From: Mactra quadrangularis
Lineage: Eukaryota; Mollusca; Bivalvia; Venerida; Mactridae
Reading direction: 5' to 3'
Length of the DNA: 64,000 bases
Assembly (NCBI GenBank): GCA_025267735.1
Contig: CM046307.1
Span: 32,975,231-33,039,230 of the forward strand
Program-made: the position numbers and the translations under genes
Shown: piece after piece, positions 1-10,101 of the stretch
Numbering within the stretch: the first letter of the stretch is position 1
Layout of the letters: each line of letters starts with the position of its first letter
Notes under the pieces: generated by a model
The model's input: only the letters and a program-made list of their open reading frames with translations
Told to the model about the DNA's origin: nothing
Database searches by the model: none

Positions 1-464
1 GGGTGGACTGGCGACAGTAACGGAAATTTAAAATAAGGGTCTAAAATGGCGGTTACAATTTTATCAACAGTCCGATTTTTGTAATTTTTTTACACAATCA
101 TTGGACATCTACTAGGCAATGGACGAAACACTAAAAATCATTTTCTTACTTACTAGCAGGGAGTTATGTAACATTTCGTCAAATGGACCTTCGTATTGAG
201 AATAACCATTAACTTATTCTGTCAGTACATTATTTTTTTCAAGTGAAGATTGTAATATGTTTAAAAGTTATGGATCCATAAATAAGTAAATATAACATGC
301 TTGAAGTACTTTGTTTGGTTACTGAAAATATGGTCTAAAAATAGCATCACCGATTTATCGTAAACCCAGTATATAAATTTAAACTATCTATCTTTGGATA
401 CTGCCAACCCCGTCTCTTGAGTGTTACAGGCAGGATAATATGTGTGATAATAAGATTTACTTAT
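1..464. other. Unannotated AT-rich stretch
   Basis: No open frame, RNA gene or recognisable repeat boundary was seen here. The left edge of the window cuts into it. Confidence 0.5.
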
Positions 465-1233
465 GCTATGTATATCACTTTTGTGTTGGCGTTGCTTGTG
501 ATGTTATAGTTTCTTAAACTGCCTTTATCTTCAACACTATCCAAGATATTTTGAAATTTGTATACTTATTAAGTGGGACTATATCATCTGTATTGTGAAA
601 GGACATAACTCTAGATGAATTATATTTGGAGTTATGCCCCTCTATACTTTAACATTTTAGATATAAATTTGTTTTAATGGGATATATTTAGTACTTATAA
701 ATTTATTTGAATGAAAGTTGGTATGCTTATTTATCAGTTCTTCATCTATCTGACTATAAAGGGACTTAACTCTGGATTGAATACTTTCAGAGTTATGCCT
801 CATCACACTTCAATATTTAAGGTTAAAATTTGTTCAAACTGAATATTTCAATACTCATCAAGATATCTAAATAAAATGTGGTATGCTTATAATATTTATT
901 GGTACTACAATCTACACAACTATAAGGGGACATAACTCTTGATTAATTATTTTTGGAGTTATGTCCCTTTACTTTTAAGTTAAAAAATTATGGAGATTTG
1001 CTTATTCATTGATACTATTTCTACTTAACTATGAAGGGCCATTACTGTGGATATATGTTTTAGGAGTTATGCCCCTTTTTATTTTTTACACATATACAAA
1101 TTGGTAATTATTGTTTGACTGATTCATTTCCTTTGAAAGTTCTGTCTTGAAAGCTCTTTTGTCTAAAGATAAGCCTTGCCATGGAAAAAACACTCAAAAT
1201 GTCGAGCACGCTGTCCTTGGAATGCTCTTGTTT
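465..1233 (+). mobile_element. Hairpin-capped tandem-array element, family S, copy 1 (5'-truncated)
   Basis: The body is made of degenerate units of about 150-180 bp, each carrying a version of GGGACATAACTCTGGATGAA followed by 'gagttatgccc'. Copy 2 at 5122-5890 contains the same units. The 3' end has an imperfect hairpin, GAGCA (1204-1208) pairing with TGCTC (1223-1227), followed directly by TTGTTT. Copies at 10101 and 46348 share this terminus. The 5' hairpin (AGCTC...GAGCT) is missing, and the copy begins near the 'ttttgtgttggcgttg' segment. No protein is encoded. Confidence 0.65.
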
Positions 1234-1704
1234 ATTCAATTTACAAATGTTCTTCTCTCATTTCAGCTTAAAATTATAGTGGCATAGATGTCTACGTGGT
1301 AGAAGTTGCCAAGTAACACCATTGAACTTGAGTAAGTTGAAAAAATCTTTACAATTAAAAAAAATGCTCATGCTTTTACTGAACGCTTTCATTCATTCAA
1401 GCGATGTAGATTTAAGTTGTCCAAATGTGCCCTTTTCCCCAGATAGCTAAATTTTACAGTAAACTTAGAAATTTTGCTCTCCTGAAATGTTTTGAAAAAT
1501 TGAGTTACAATAATGTTTCATTCAGCCCTTGACATTACATATTTGCTGCGTCTTAACTTAAAATTTAGAGAGTAATTTTTGTTACTGGGAAAGATCATTG
1601 ATTTTATTCGAACATATACATTTGATTTCAAATCTCCAATTATTTGTAATAGAAGTACTATTGCCCATTTTCATGGTATTGGCCTGGTCATTTTAATATA
1701 TATA
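1234..1704. other. Unannotated AT-rich stretch
   Basis: No coding or repeat feature recognised, apart from the TA dinucleotide (1703-1704) that forms the target site of the next element. Confidence 0.4.
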
Positions 1705-2658
1705 CCGTATTGTTCCTATTAAACGCCCCTGCTCTAATATTCGCCCCCCCTCTTTTTAAAAAAAAAAAATAAAAAATCTGTTTTGAAAACTTTAATTTCA
1801 CGCAATTACTAATCCAAAGTTAAAAACCAACTGGGTTTAAATTTTAAAACATTGGATGCACAACGAAAATCTTCCTAACAGGAACGTTTAAAAGATTAAA
1901 TTTTAAAAGGGGCATTATTAGATTAAACACGACATCGTAATTGTACTCGATAACCAACCTTGCAGGTGTCAAAAATCGATATGAGAGGCTGTCTTCCTGA
2001 CAGATTTGTATGTCGGTATTTAACTCTTTGATCACAGTCGCTTACAGTTCAAGCAAGGTCATCAAAAGGGCGCTGACAGTACTATTTAGAAGTAGCACAA
2101 AGATCAAAGAAACCAACAGACCTTGAAACAATCTCCTCAACTATTTAGGGCATTACTAATGTCACTAAGTAACAGTTAACACTAAACTTGTTTGATGTTA
2201 ACTAAAATTGTGAACATAATTATTAGTTATAATGTAAATCTACAGGTATACAAAATTCATAACACTCTTTTAATTGAATCTATTAAATCCAGCTGTGAAT
2301 TTCCTGTATGCTTTGTCAGTGTTTGTTCTCCGACATTTTGCTACACACATGTTAAAATGTCCAGAATCTACTGCCCATCGACAAGGTATATGACATCACA
2401 CCACAATGACATCAATGAGATACATTCAGATAGTCACGTACGCACTACCGTGTTTACTCAATTATGAAGCCCTACCATCATATTTTTTTTTTATATGCAT
2501 GAAATTGTTTAGGACTCAAATTTATCTGTCTTTATTAAGCAAAAAATGAATGGAAATAGCATAAATGGAATAAAAAAAATGCTGATTTTTCGCTCCTAAT
2601 AAACGCCCCCTCTTCGAAAAATGTAATGCCCCAGGGGCGTTTATTAGGAACAATACGG
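1705..2658. mobile_element. Non-autonomous TIR DNA transposon (954 bp, TA target site)
   Basis: The ends are inverted copies: CCGTATTGTTCCTATTAAAC on the left, and on the right (read in reverse complement) CCGTATTGTTCCTAATAAAC followed by GCCCCTG. Both ends are flanked by TA. The termini are G/C-rich against an AT-rich interior. Short frames inside resemble no transposase, so this is probably a non-autonomous Tc1/mariner or pogo-type derivative. Superfamily assignment is inferred from the TA site only. Confidence 0.8.
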
Positions 2659-2660
2659 TA

Positions 2661-3807
2661 TTTAACATATACAAGTGAAAATCGTTATTCTTTGGCCTGA
2701 TTGGTCTAGTTACCATCAATATGTTCCATTAAGTCAACACTGTTGATTTCTTTTTTAAACAAATTAAAAGAAATATTAATGATACTGTATGAAGAGGTCA
2801 AATAATCAATTGAATTTTTATAGAAAATTTTGTTTTCCTGGATAATTAAGTGGTTTCTGAATAATAGTATGAGTCCTTAGTTCTAGTTTAATGAAGATTG
2901 AAAATCTGATTTTTTCCTATTTCTTATTATTTTGTTTGACAAAGCAAAATCTAGGGAGTTAAAATTTAAGCAATACAAATGAGTACTCACTAACAGTTAT
3001 ATTTATACCCCCACCTTTTATGTCCATATTCAGGTTTTTGAGGCAGTTTGTGGTAGAAATTTTACCCCATTCCCCTCCCATAAAAGTTTATATTCCCCAT
3101 TCTCTATCTAGGAAAGTTTCCCTGTCCTTAAAAAGTTGTACTGTTTACGGTTCAATTTTGAGGATTTCTGTAGTATTATTGAGAAATATCAGAGGAGTGT
3201 ATTGCTATTGTAGTTGTATATTTAAACAAGATGACAAAAATATCCTTGAACATATTACTATAAAACACCTAAATGTATCTAACAACAAGTTGATAAACTA
3301 GAACAATTGCTCTGTCGTTCTATTGTACTCAGTAAGTGCACAGTTGCCTAGTGGACAGTAGTCGTACATACTGCCACCTTCCTTTTAAAAGAGAAAAATG
3401 CTGATAATGTATTGAATCAAGTACATGTAATACAGTGAGTTTATGAGTAGATTAATCACAAGGAGTTTGTTTACTTTTTATACAATCTCAAGTTTGAACA
3501 TGGTTGTATGTGATAATTTATTGTACAGGTTTATTAAAAACACTGGATTGATCTTAACGTCAAGTTGATATCATTTTCTTGTTACTTGAGTGGAAGCATT
3601 AAAAGACTGACACTATTTTATGAAAGTTACTTTAGTAAAACAACTACTTTGACATAAATAATGCTTTGAACTTGAATACATCTTGTCTGAATTATGTAGA
3701 GAGAACTTTTCACTAAGTCTTAATGGCATTTCTTGAAATTCCTACTACAATAATTCATACTCTTCCTTAAAGAATTGACTATAACATTGTTTACTTTAGC
3801 ACTAGCA
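2661..3807. other. Unannotated AT-rich stretch
   Basis: Only short chance frames; no repeat unit, RNA gene or splice-bounded frame was recognised. Confidence 0.4.
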
Positions 3808-4320
3808 GGACTTTTTTCAGTATTTCAACAAGGGGCTTGGTCAGTGCCAAAGCACTATTCATGGGAAGGGGCCTCAGCCTTTTTCTTTAGGAGAACTTGG
3901 TCAGTTTTCACTTATTTGGGGAAAATGGACCTACTTCATTGCCAGTCAAAAGAGGAATAAATTTATTAAATTATAAGTGTTACAAAATCAATATGATAAT
4001 CCTAATAATTTGGTAAAAGAAACAACATTACTTTGTTGTGAAGAATTCTTGAATATTTTTCCCTTTCTAATTTCTATGTGAATTATGGTTCAACATTCTG
4101 TTAGGCCTTTATATGGGATGCGGGAGTTTAGAGGAATTAACTGGGGGAAAAGTGTAAGTTTTGTTTGGGAAAGCAGCATGTATTCAGCTTCTTCTGAAAA
4201 GAGTGTTTTGGCCTTGCTGATACCTTGCTGTAAATAATACTTCTTTAATGCAATTTCACTTGGAGGTAAACTTCAGATTTTGAAAAAACTGCATGGTTTA
4301 AAGAAATGGGATTTGGGCCT
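3808..4320 (+). repeat. Dispersed repeat Q, copy 1
   Basis: Blocks such as 'cttttttcagta' and 'aggtaaact...aaaaactgcatg...ttaaagaaat' recur at 14985-15175. The copies are strongly diverged and the boundaries are uncertain. The right edge sits against repeat R, which starts at 4321. No function is seen. Confidence 0.35.
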
Positions 4321-4698
4321 TTAAACCTTAACTGGTCAATTCCAAATTTTTATGTGTCAGGACCCTCTTCCAAAATGGCTGTCACAGGCCTTGAAATTAG
4401 TGTTTTTAACTAGATTTAGTGGAATGAACTTTGTTGCTTCACGGCTTGGGTTTGAAGGAGGTGCAGCGCCTCGCATCACCAGAAAAATAATAGGGGTCAT
4501 TAAGCTAAAAAAAACAACTCAAAATGGTGATTTTCAGTCTCTGAAAAGTACTGGCACTTTAGACCTCATTTTGGGAAAATATAATTGAATGAAATGCAAA
4601 TTTCGTGTTGAAAAAGAGCTGTGTGTTGGAATCGGGTTTCAACTGGCTTTTTCTGAAAGACAATTACCTAGGAAGTAACTTGACCAAGTCAATTAGTA

Positions 4699-6135
4699 CA
4701 ATAAAAACTAAAGACCTGACCCTCTGAAAACCGGAATCCTTTAAAAAACGGACAATTTTAAAAGTCCCATATTTTTCCCTATTAATTGCATTGAAAAATA
4801 TCCTCTGAAAACCGGAAACTCTGAATTCCGAATACAGGACCTTTTGCCATGGCTTCTAATGATAAATGTGCTTAAAAAATCCTCTGAAAACCGGATGCTA
4901 AGTGTCAATTTTCTGTGTATTGTAACAGTTAGTTAATCATAATCCCAAGCAGATGTCAGATGTTAATTAAATTTCCAAGCGTTTTATCTATCCAGGGGTG
5001 AAAAACACTTGTCTGTCATTGTTTAGGATTCTTATAATGTTTGTTTTGTATAAACATGTATTGTTGTACTGTTACTTGTACAGATATGATTTGTGAAAAT
5101 ATTTAAATTTCAAATATTGTTAGCTCGACTTTTTGAAGAAAATGAGAGCTATTGCTATCACTTTTGCGTCGGCGTTGGCGTTGGTTTTCAGGTTAAAGTT
5201 TTTTGAAACTCTTATATCTTCAACACTATCCAAGTTATTTTATTGAAAGTTGGTATACTTATTTAGTGGGACTATAATAACCATACTGTGAAAGGGGATA
5301 ACTCTGGATGAATTATTTTTATTGAGTTATTGCCCGTTTATAATTAAAAAATTGCAAAATATGAGGTTAAAGTTTTTCCTATGTAGAATATTTTCAATAC
5401 TGATCAAGATATTTGACTTTAAATGTTGATACTTTTTTGTTGGTACGATATCTACAGGACTATGAAGGGACCTAACTGTGGATGAATTATTTTTGGAGTA
5501 ATTGCCCCTTAAATACTTAGAAAACGGCAAAATGTAAGGTCAAAATTGTTCCTATATGGAATATCTTTAATACTAATCAAGATATTTGACTTAAAGTTTG
5601 AATACTTAATTATCGGTACTATATCTACACAACAATAACGGGAGGTAACTGTGGATGAATTATTTTTGGAGTTATGCCCCTTTATACTTGAACATTTATT
5701 ATTAAAATTTGTTCTAATGGGATATTTTTAGTACATGTACTTTCAAATATATTTGAATGAATGTTGGAATGCATTTTCATCAGTTCTTCATCCATCAGAC
5801 TATAAAGGGACCTAACTCTGGATGAATTATTTTCTGAGTTATTTCCCTTTATACTTTAATATTTAAGATTAAAGTTTGCTCAAACTGAATAAGTTTTGTT
5901 TGATAGAAAGTTAATAAAGGTATTATTTCATTTTGCTTTTTTCTCAGTTAATTTATATTTACTAAACCAAAACTTTAATGAAAAATAAATTAAAATATAG
6001 CTGAGCCATCCGTTTATTGTTGGAGAAGGTCCCACCAAACCAATAGCTAAGTTTAATTAGTGATTCTGTATAAACCTCTGAAAACCGGACTTTTTGGTCA
6101 GTCCAGACCTGGTCCGGTTTTCAGAGTTTTTACTG
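4699..6135. mobile_element. TA-flanked TIR transposon (about 1.44 kb) nested in repeat R
   Basis: Flanked by TA at 4697-4698 and 6136-6137. The ends are CAATAAAAACT on the left and CAGTAAAAACT on the right (reverse complement). The motif CTCTGAAAACCGGA recurs at 4722, 4802, 4881, 6074 and inverted near 6110, as expected for transposase-binding subterminal repeats. No transposase frame was seen. It carries a family-S tandem-array element inside (5122-5890). The termini resemble pogo/Tigger-type elements; that assignment is inferred. Confidence 0.75.
5122..5890 (+). mobile_element. Family S tandem-array element, copy 2 (3'-truncated)
   Basis: It starts with the 5' hairpin AGCTC (5122-5126) / GAGCT (5146-5150), then 'gcgtcggcgttggcg', then tandem units with 'aactctggatgaattattttt' like those in copy 1. 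The 3' hairpin and the CTCTTGTT terminus are absent. It lies within the transposon at 4699-6135, so it arrived after that element or was carried by it. Confidence 0.65.
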
Positions 6136-6242
6136 TAATAATAATAAGTCAATTAGAAATAAGAGCATCTTGAAAAAGCCCTGTTGCATTAATGTGAAAA
6201 AGTGTTAAATTTTTGCACATGTTGCAACCAGTAAAGGCTTAA

Positions 6243-7259
6243 AAGTCCTCTGTAACATATTAAAAAAGAAGTTGTAGTCTTCTTGTCAAATAGTAAGCAA
6301 ATAAAAAAAAATGTCGAGGGAAGCTACTTAATATGTTATTGTACATTTAAAAAATCAGTGTTGATAACTCAAAATATAAAAAAAGATTTTCTTTATTTTC
6401 TTCTGCTCTTTTGAAATTTTTGAAGTGTTTGCATGATCCATTTTAATCATTTAACAGTTTGAATGTTTAAAAATCTCTTTCTGGGAATGAGTTTTTGAAA
6501 TATTTTTTAGTTAAAGCCAATATGGATTTTAATTGATAATGGCAGTATAATGACCTACTTAAAAGAGCTTGTTTACATCAATATTCTTTGTTCTCTGTAC
6601 TTCCTATTGCTTGTTATTAAATACTAATATTTAATTCAATATGAAAGGGTTTCTTTATCAAAAAAAATGAGTTTTGGTAGAATATTACTTTTTTCTTATA
6701 CTTAAATGTTATCAAATTTTTAGGTTCCATTCATTCTTTTCAAATTTAGCACCTTTAGACTTAAAGCAGAACTATTCAAGCATCCTTCTTACATTATAAT
6801 TATGGTTTACCCTACATAGACTTTGATTGATTTTTTGTTAAGATCAATATTTTGATTGATATTGTCAGCAATCTCTATTGATATTTTCTTATATAGAGTT
6901 CTCAGTCTCTTGATGTTTACTTGTTAACAGTCAGCAGAGGGCTTTGATTGTCGTTATTGTCCGGTTCCATATAGTTCAACATATCAATTATGTTCTTGAC
7001 ATACATTTTCAAAATAAGTGTCATATCGATGGCTCAGCATGTTACACAAGTCTTACTTCATGTAATTGAAGGAGAATGTAGAGTAGTTTTGCCTTGACCC
7101 ATTGATATGTAACAAAGGTCTAAATCAACTAAAGCATTGCAAGGGCGTATTGAAAAGAAAAGAAAAAGTTTCTCATTTTTATAAGAATGACTATTTTGTA
7201 ATATTTGGCTTTTGAAATACCAGATTCATATGTGCCTACCAATTACTGAATAACCTTTA
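6243..7259. other. Unannotated AT-rich stretch
   Basis: No coding, RNA or clear repeat feature was found. Several poly-A/T tracts are present. Confidence 0.4.
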
Positions 7260-7422
7260 CAGAGAGGCCCTCTACTGAACAAATCCTCTGCACAACAACA
7301 GCATTTGATATTTCTCCTTGTCATCTTTTTGATTGAATTTAACCTCTGCAGAGCAACAACCTCTGAACAGCGACACAATCTAGTCCAGCTCAGTGGGTGT
7401 TGGTTCATGAGAGGTTGTACTG
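7260..7422. mobile_element. Possible small MITE (163 bp)
   Basis: The right end, read in reverse complement, is CAGTACAACCTCTCATGAAC. The left end is CAGAGAGGCCCTCTACTGAAC. Both are bordered by TA. The inverted match is partial. Internal CTCTG(A/C) motifs repeat several times. Overlapping frames on both strands are not coding. Confidence 0.4.
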
Positions 7423-7577
7423 TATTATCAAAATATTCCATTTTTAAGCCACATTGTTGTAGATATAGGTCTAAGAATGCAGTGTGACTTAAATGTATAA
7501 TGTTACAAGTATTAGCATTTCCCAAAATGCTTGAAATTGCTGTTTAGCAGTGTATTCTCAGTGTATCAAACCGTCCC

Positions 7578-7695
7578 AAGACTATTTATAGAAAACAAGA
7601 ATTAGCGTGCCCTGGTAAGATATGTAAAACCATTGAGTCTATTTATAGAATTCCAGGAATTAGCGCAACATGGTAACTATATGTAAAATCATTGA
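7578..7695 (+). repeat. Two-copy direct duplication, about 58 bp per copy
   Basis: Two adjacent diverged copies of 'tatttataga...ggaattagcg...tggtaa...tatgtaaaa.cattga'. Confidence 0.6.
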
Positions 7696-8721
7696 TTTAG
7701 ATTCGCCCCACAGTAGGGAAGATAGGTTTGCATTTTTTCAACAAATGCGAGTTTTAAAAAGAAAAACACATTTTACAATTAGCTATGCATATTTTTCTGG
7801 TGTTATATTGCAACTTTCTTGAAACTGGTACTTAAGTTCATACAATAATAATGGTATTTTCTGGTAATACAAATAGATAACCTGACAAAACATGGTGTCG
7901 ACGAGTCCATACACGCACCCCTATTTTGACTGTTCGACGTCCATTTTTTCATCATGTGACCTCAAATGCATCGTTCTGATTGGCTTACGGCAACCGGTGT
8001 CGACACAAAAATGCTCAAATCTTCATAATTGTTATTATCGATGCCTAGGCAGGGATAATTAAGGTATAGTGACTTATAGATATAAATGGTCTGGATTTTA
8101 CTTCCCCTGTAAAATTGTGAAAATTTATGATATTACTGTTACTATTGAAGAGTTCTATGGTAGGGGGGGGGGGAGAGTGCAGATCTATGATTTCTTACAA
8201 ATTTGGATTAATCAATCTCCAGTCTAAAATTATTACAGATAATACATGTACTGATAAAACTCTGTACTGACAAAAATATTCTTTATGATTTGAATCTGTT
8301 CATATACTCTCTGATAAAACATAATAAAGCTTGCTATAGAATATACTAAAGCCTTGCTTATTGAGTATATTCATATTATGGATGTACCAAGGTCTCACAC
8401 TTGGTGAAAGCTTTAATTAAAATGTAAATGGGGGAACTTTTTTTGTAAAATTTCTTCTATTCATTGCTACCTTTGTACCAGGGAATGTTTAAATAAGATA
8501 CCTGAGGTCTTTAACGGGTTCTTATAATACTTTCTATCTTGTAGAGTTAATTGTTGTTGAATGAACACTGGTCTGATTATTATGTTAATTGTTATTAAAG
8601 AAATGGGGTACAAATATGTTATTCATCACATCCAATTAACAATAAATTAACAATACCTCTCAATAACAGGGTCAAATATGGATGGGATTTAGGTGAGGGG
8701 ATTTTCTTTAACTTGAATGGG
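7696..8721. other. Unannotated stretch with a poly-G run
   Basis: Nothing coding was recognised. A run of 11 or more G occurs near 8163. Confidence 0.4.
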
Positions 8722-10101
8722 TTTTTAGCTCGACTTTACGAAGTAATGTAGAGCTCTCCTACTCGCCCCAGCGTCGGCGTCGGCGTCCGCGTCCGCGTCC
8801 ACACTTCTGATTAAAGTTTTTGTGCAGTAAAATATTTTCTTCTATATCTTTGTTATTTCTTAAGATATTAACTTCAAACTTTAAATATATGTTCCTTACT
8901 ATCAACCACATCTCATGTGACAAGGTCCATAACTCCAAACACATTTTTTCAAGAATTATCTCCCCTTGAACTGATTGAAGTTTTTGTGCACAGATTAAAG
9001 TTTTTGTGCAGTAAAATACTTTTTTCTGTATCTTTGTTATTTCTTAAGATATTAACTTAAAACTTTAAATATATGTTCCTTTCTATCAACCACATCTCAT
9101 GTGACATGGTCCATAACTCCGAATGCATTTTTTTCAGAATTATCCCCCCTTGAACTTAGAGTTTTCTTTAAAAAATGTTTGTTTTTACTGCAACTGTTTT
9201 ATTTCTTTAGGTATTGATTTCAAACTTTAAATATATGTTCCTTATTATCAACCACATCTCATGTGACAAGGTTCATTACTCCGTATACATTATTTTTGAA
9301 GTTATCCCCCTTGAACTTATAGTTTTCTTTAATAAATATTTGTTTTTAGTGCAACTGTTTTATTTCTTTAGGTATTGACTTTAAATATATGTTCCTTATT
9401 ATCAACCACATCTCATGTGACAAGGTTCATAACTCCAAATATATTTTTTTCAGAATTATCTCCCCTTGAAATTAGAGTTTTCTTTAAAAAATGTTTGTTT
9501 TTACTGCAACTGTTTTATTTCTTTAGGTATTGATTTCAAACTTTAAATATATGTTCCTTATTATCAACCACATCTCATGTGACAAGGTTCATAACTCTGT
9601 ATACATTATTTTTGAAGTTATCCCCCTTGAACTTATAGTTTTCTTTAATAAATATTTGTTTTTAGTGCAACTGTTTTATTTCTTTAGGTATTGACTTTAA
9701 ATATATGTTCCTTATTATCAACCACATCTCATGTGACAAGGTTCATAACTCCAAATATATTTTTTTCAGAATTATCTCCCCTTGAAATTAGAGTTTTCTT
9801 TAAAAAATGTTTGTTTTTACTGCAACTGTTTTATTTCTTCAGGTATTGACTTCAAACTTTAGATATATGTTCCTTATTATCAACCACATCTCATGTGACA
9901 AGATTCATAACTCCTTATACATTTTTTCAGAGTTATCCCCCTTGAACTTATAGTTTTCTATTTATTTCTTTTTTTTTCTTTGAATTTGTTAAGGTTATAT
10001 TTTCAAATTTTAAAATATGTATGTTCCTTATCATCAACCACATCTCCTGTGACAAACACTTACTAAGTCAAGCATGCTGTCTCCTCTGACAGCTCTTGTT
10101 T
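8722..10101 (+). mobile_element. Family S tandem-array element, copy 3 (complete, 1.38 kb)
   Basis: Order of parts: TTTTT (8722-8726); 5' hairpin AGCTC (8727-8731)/GAGCT (8751-8755); GGCGTC/CGCGTC short repeats (about 8770-8800); about eight tandem units of 150-185 bp, each containing 'CA(C)ATCTCATGTGACAAGG'; 3' hairpin GCTGTC (10076-10081)/GACAGC (10088-10093); terminus TCTTGTTT. Units between 9150 and 9800 alternate between two subtypes ('taaaaaatgtttg' and 'taataaatatttg'), giving a dimeric higher-order period of about 310 bp. No protein is encoded. The architecture resembles non-autonomous Helitron/Helentron-like elements. Confidence 0.75.

Larger units (their letters stand above)
4321..6242 (-). 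mobile_element. Short inverted-repeat element R, copy 1, split by an inserted transposon
   Basis: Reverse-complement relative of the complete copy at 60737-61364. It starts TTAAACCTTAACTGG and ends CCAGTAAAGGCTTAA. About 480 bp of R (4321-4698 plus 6138-6242) flanks the transposon at 4699-6135. Joining the flanks gives a junction of about the same length as the uninterrupted copy, which supports a clean insertion. A peptide-like frame (LGFEGG.AP...RK.IGVI...GTLDL..GKY) is shared with the complete copy, although there it reads on the opposite strand. Confidence 0.7.

Noticed and set aside
4686..6156. AAGTCAATTAG on both sides of the transposon as an 11-bp target duplication
   Set aside because: Comparison with the uninterrupted R copy shows that the junction length fits a TA duplication; the 11-bp repeat is better read as a pre-existing or chance similarity.
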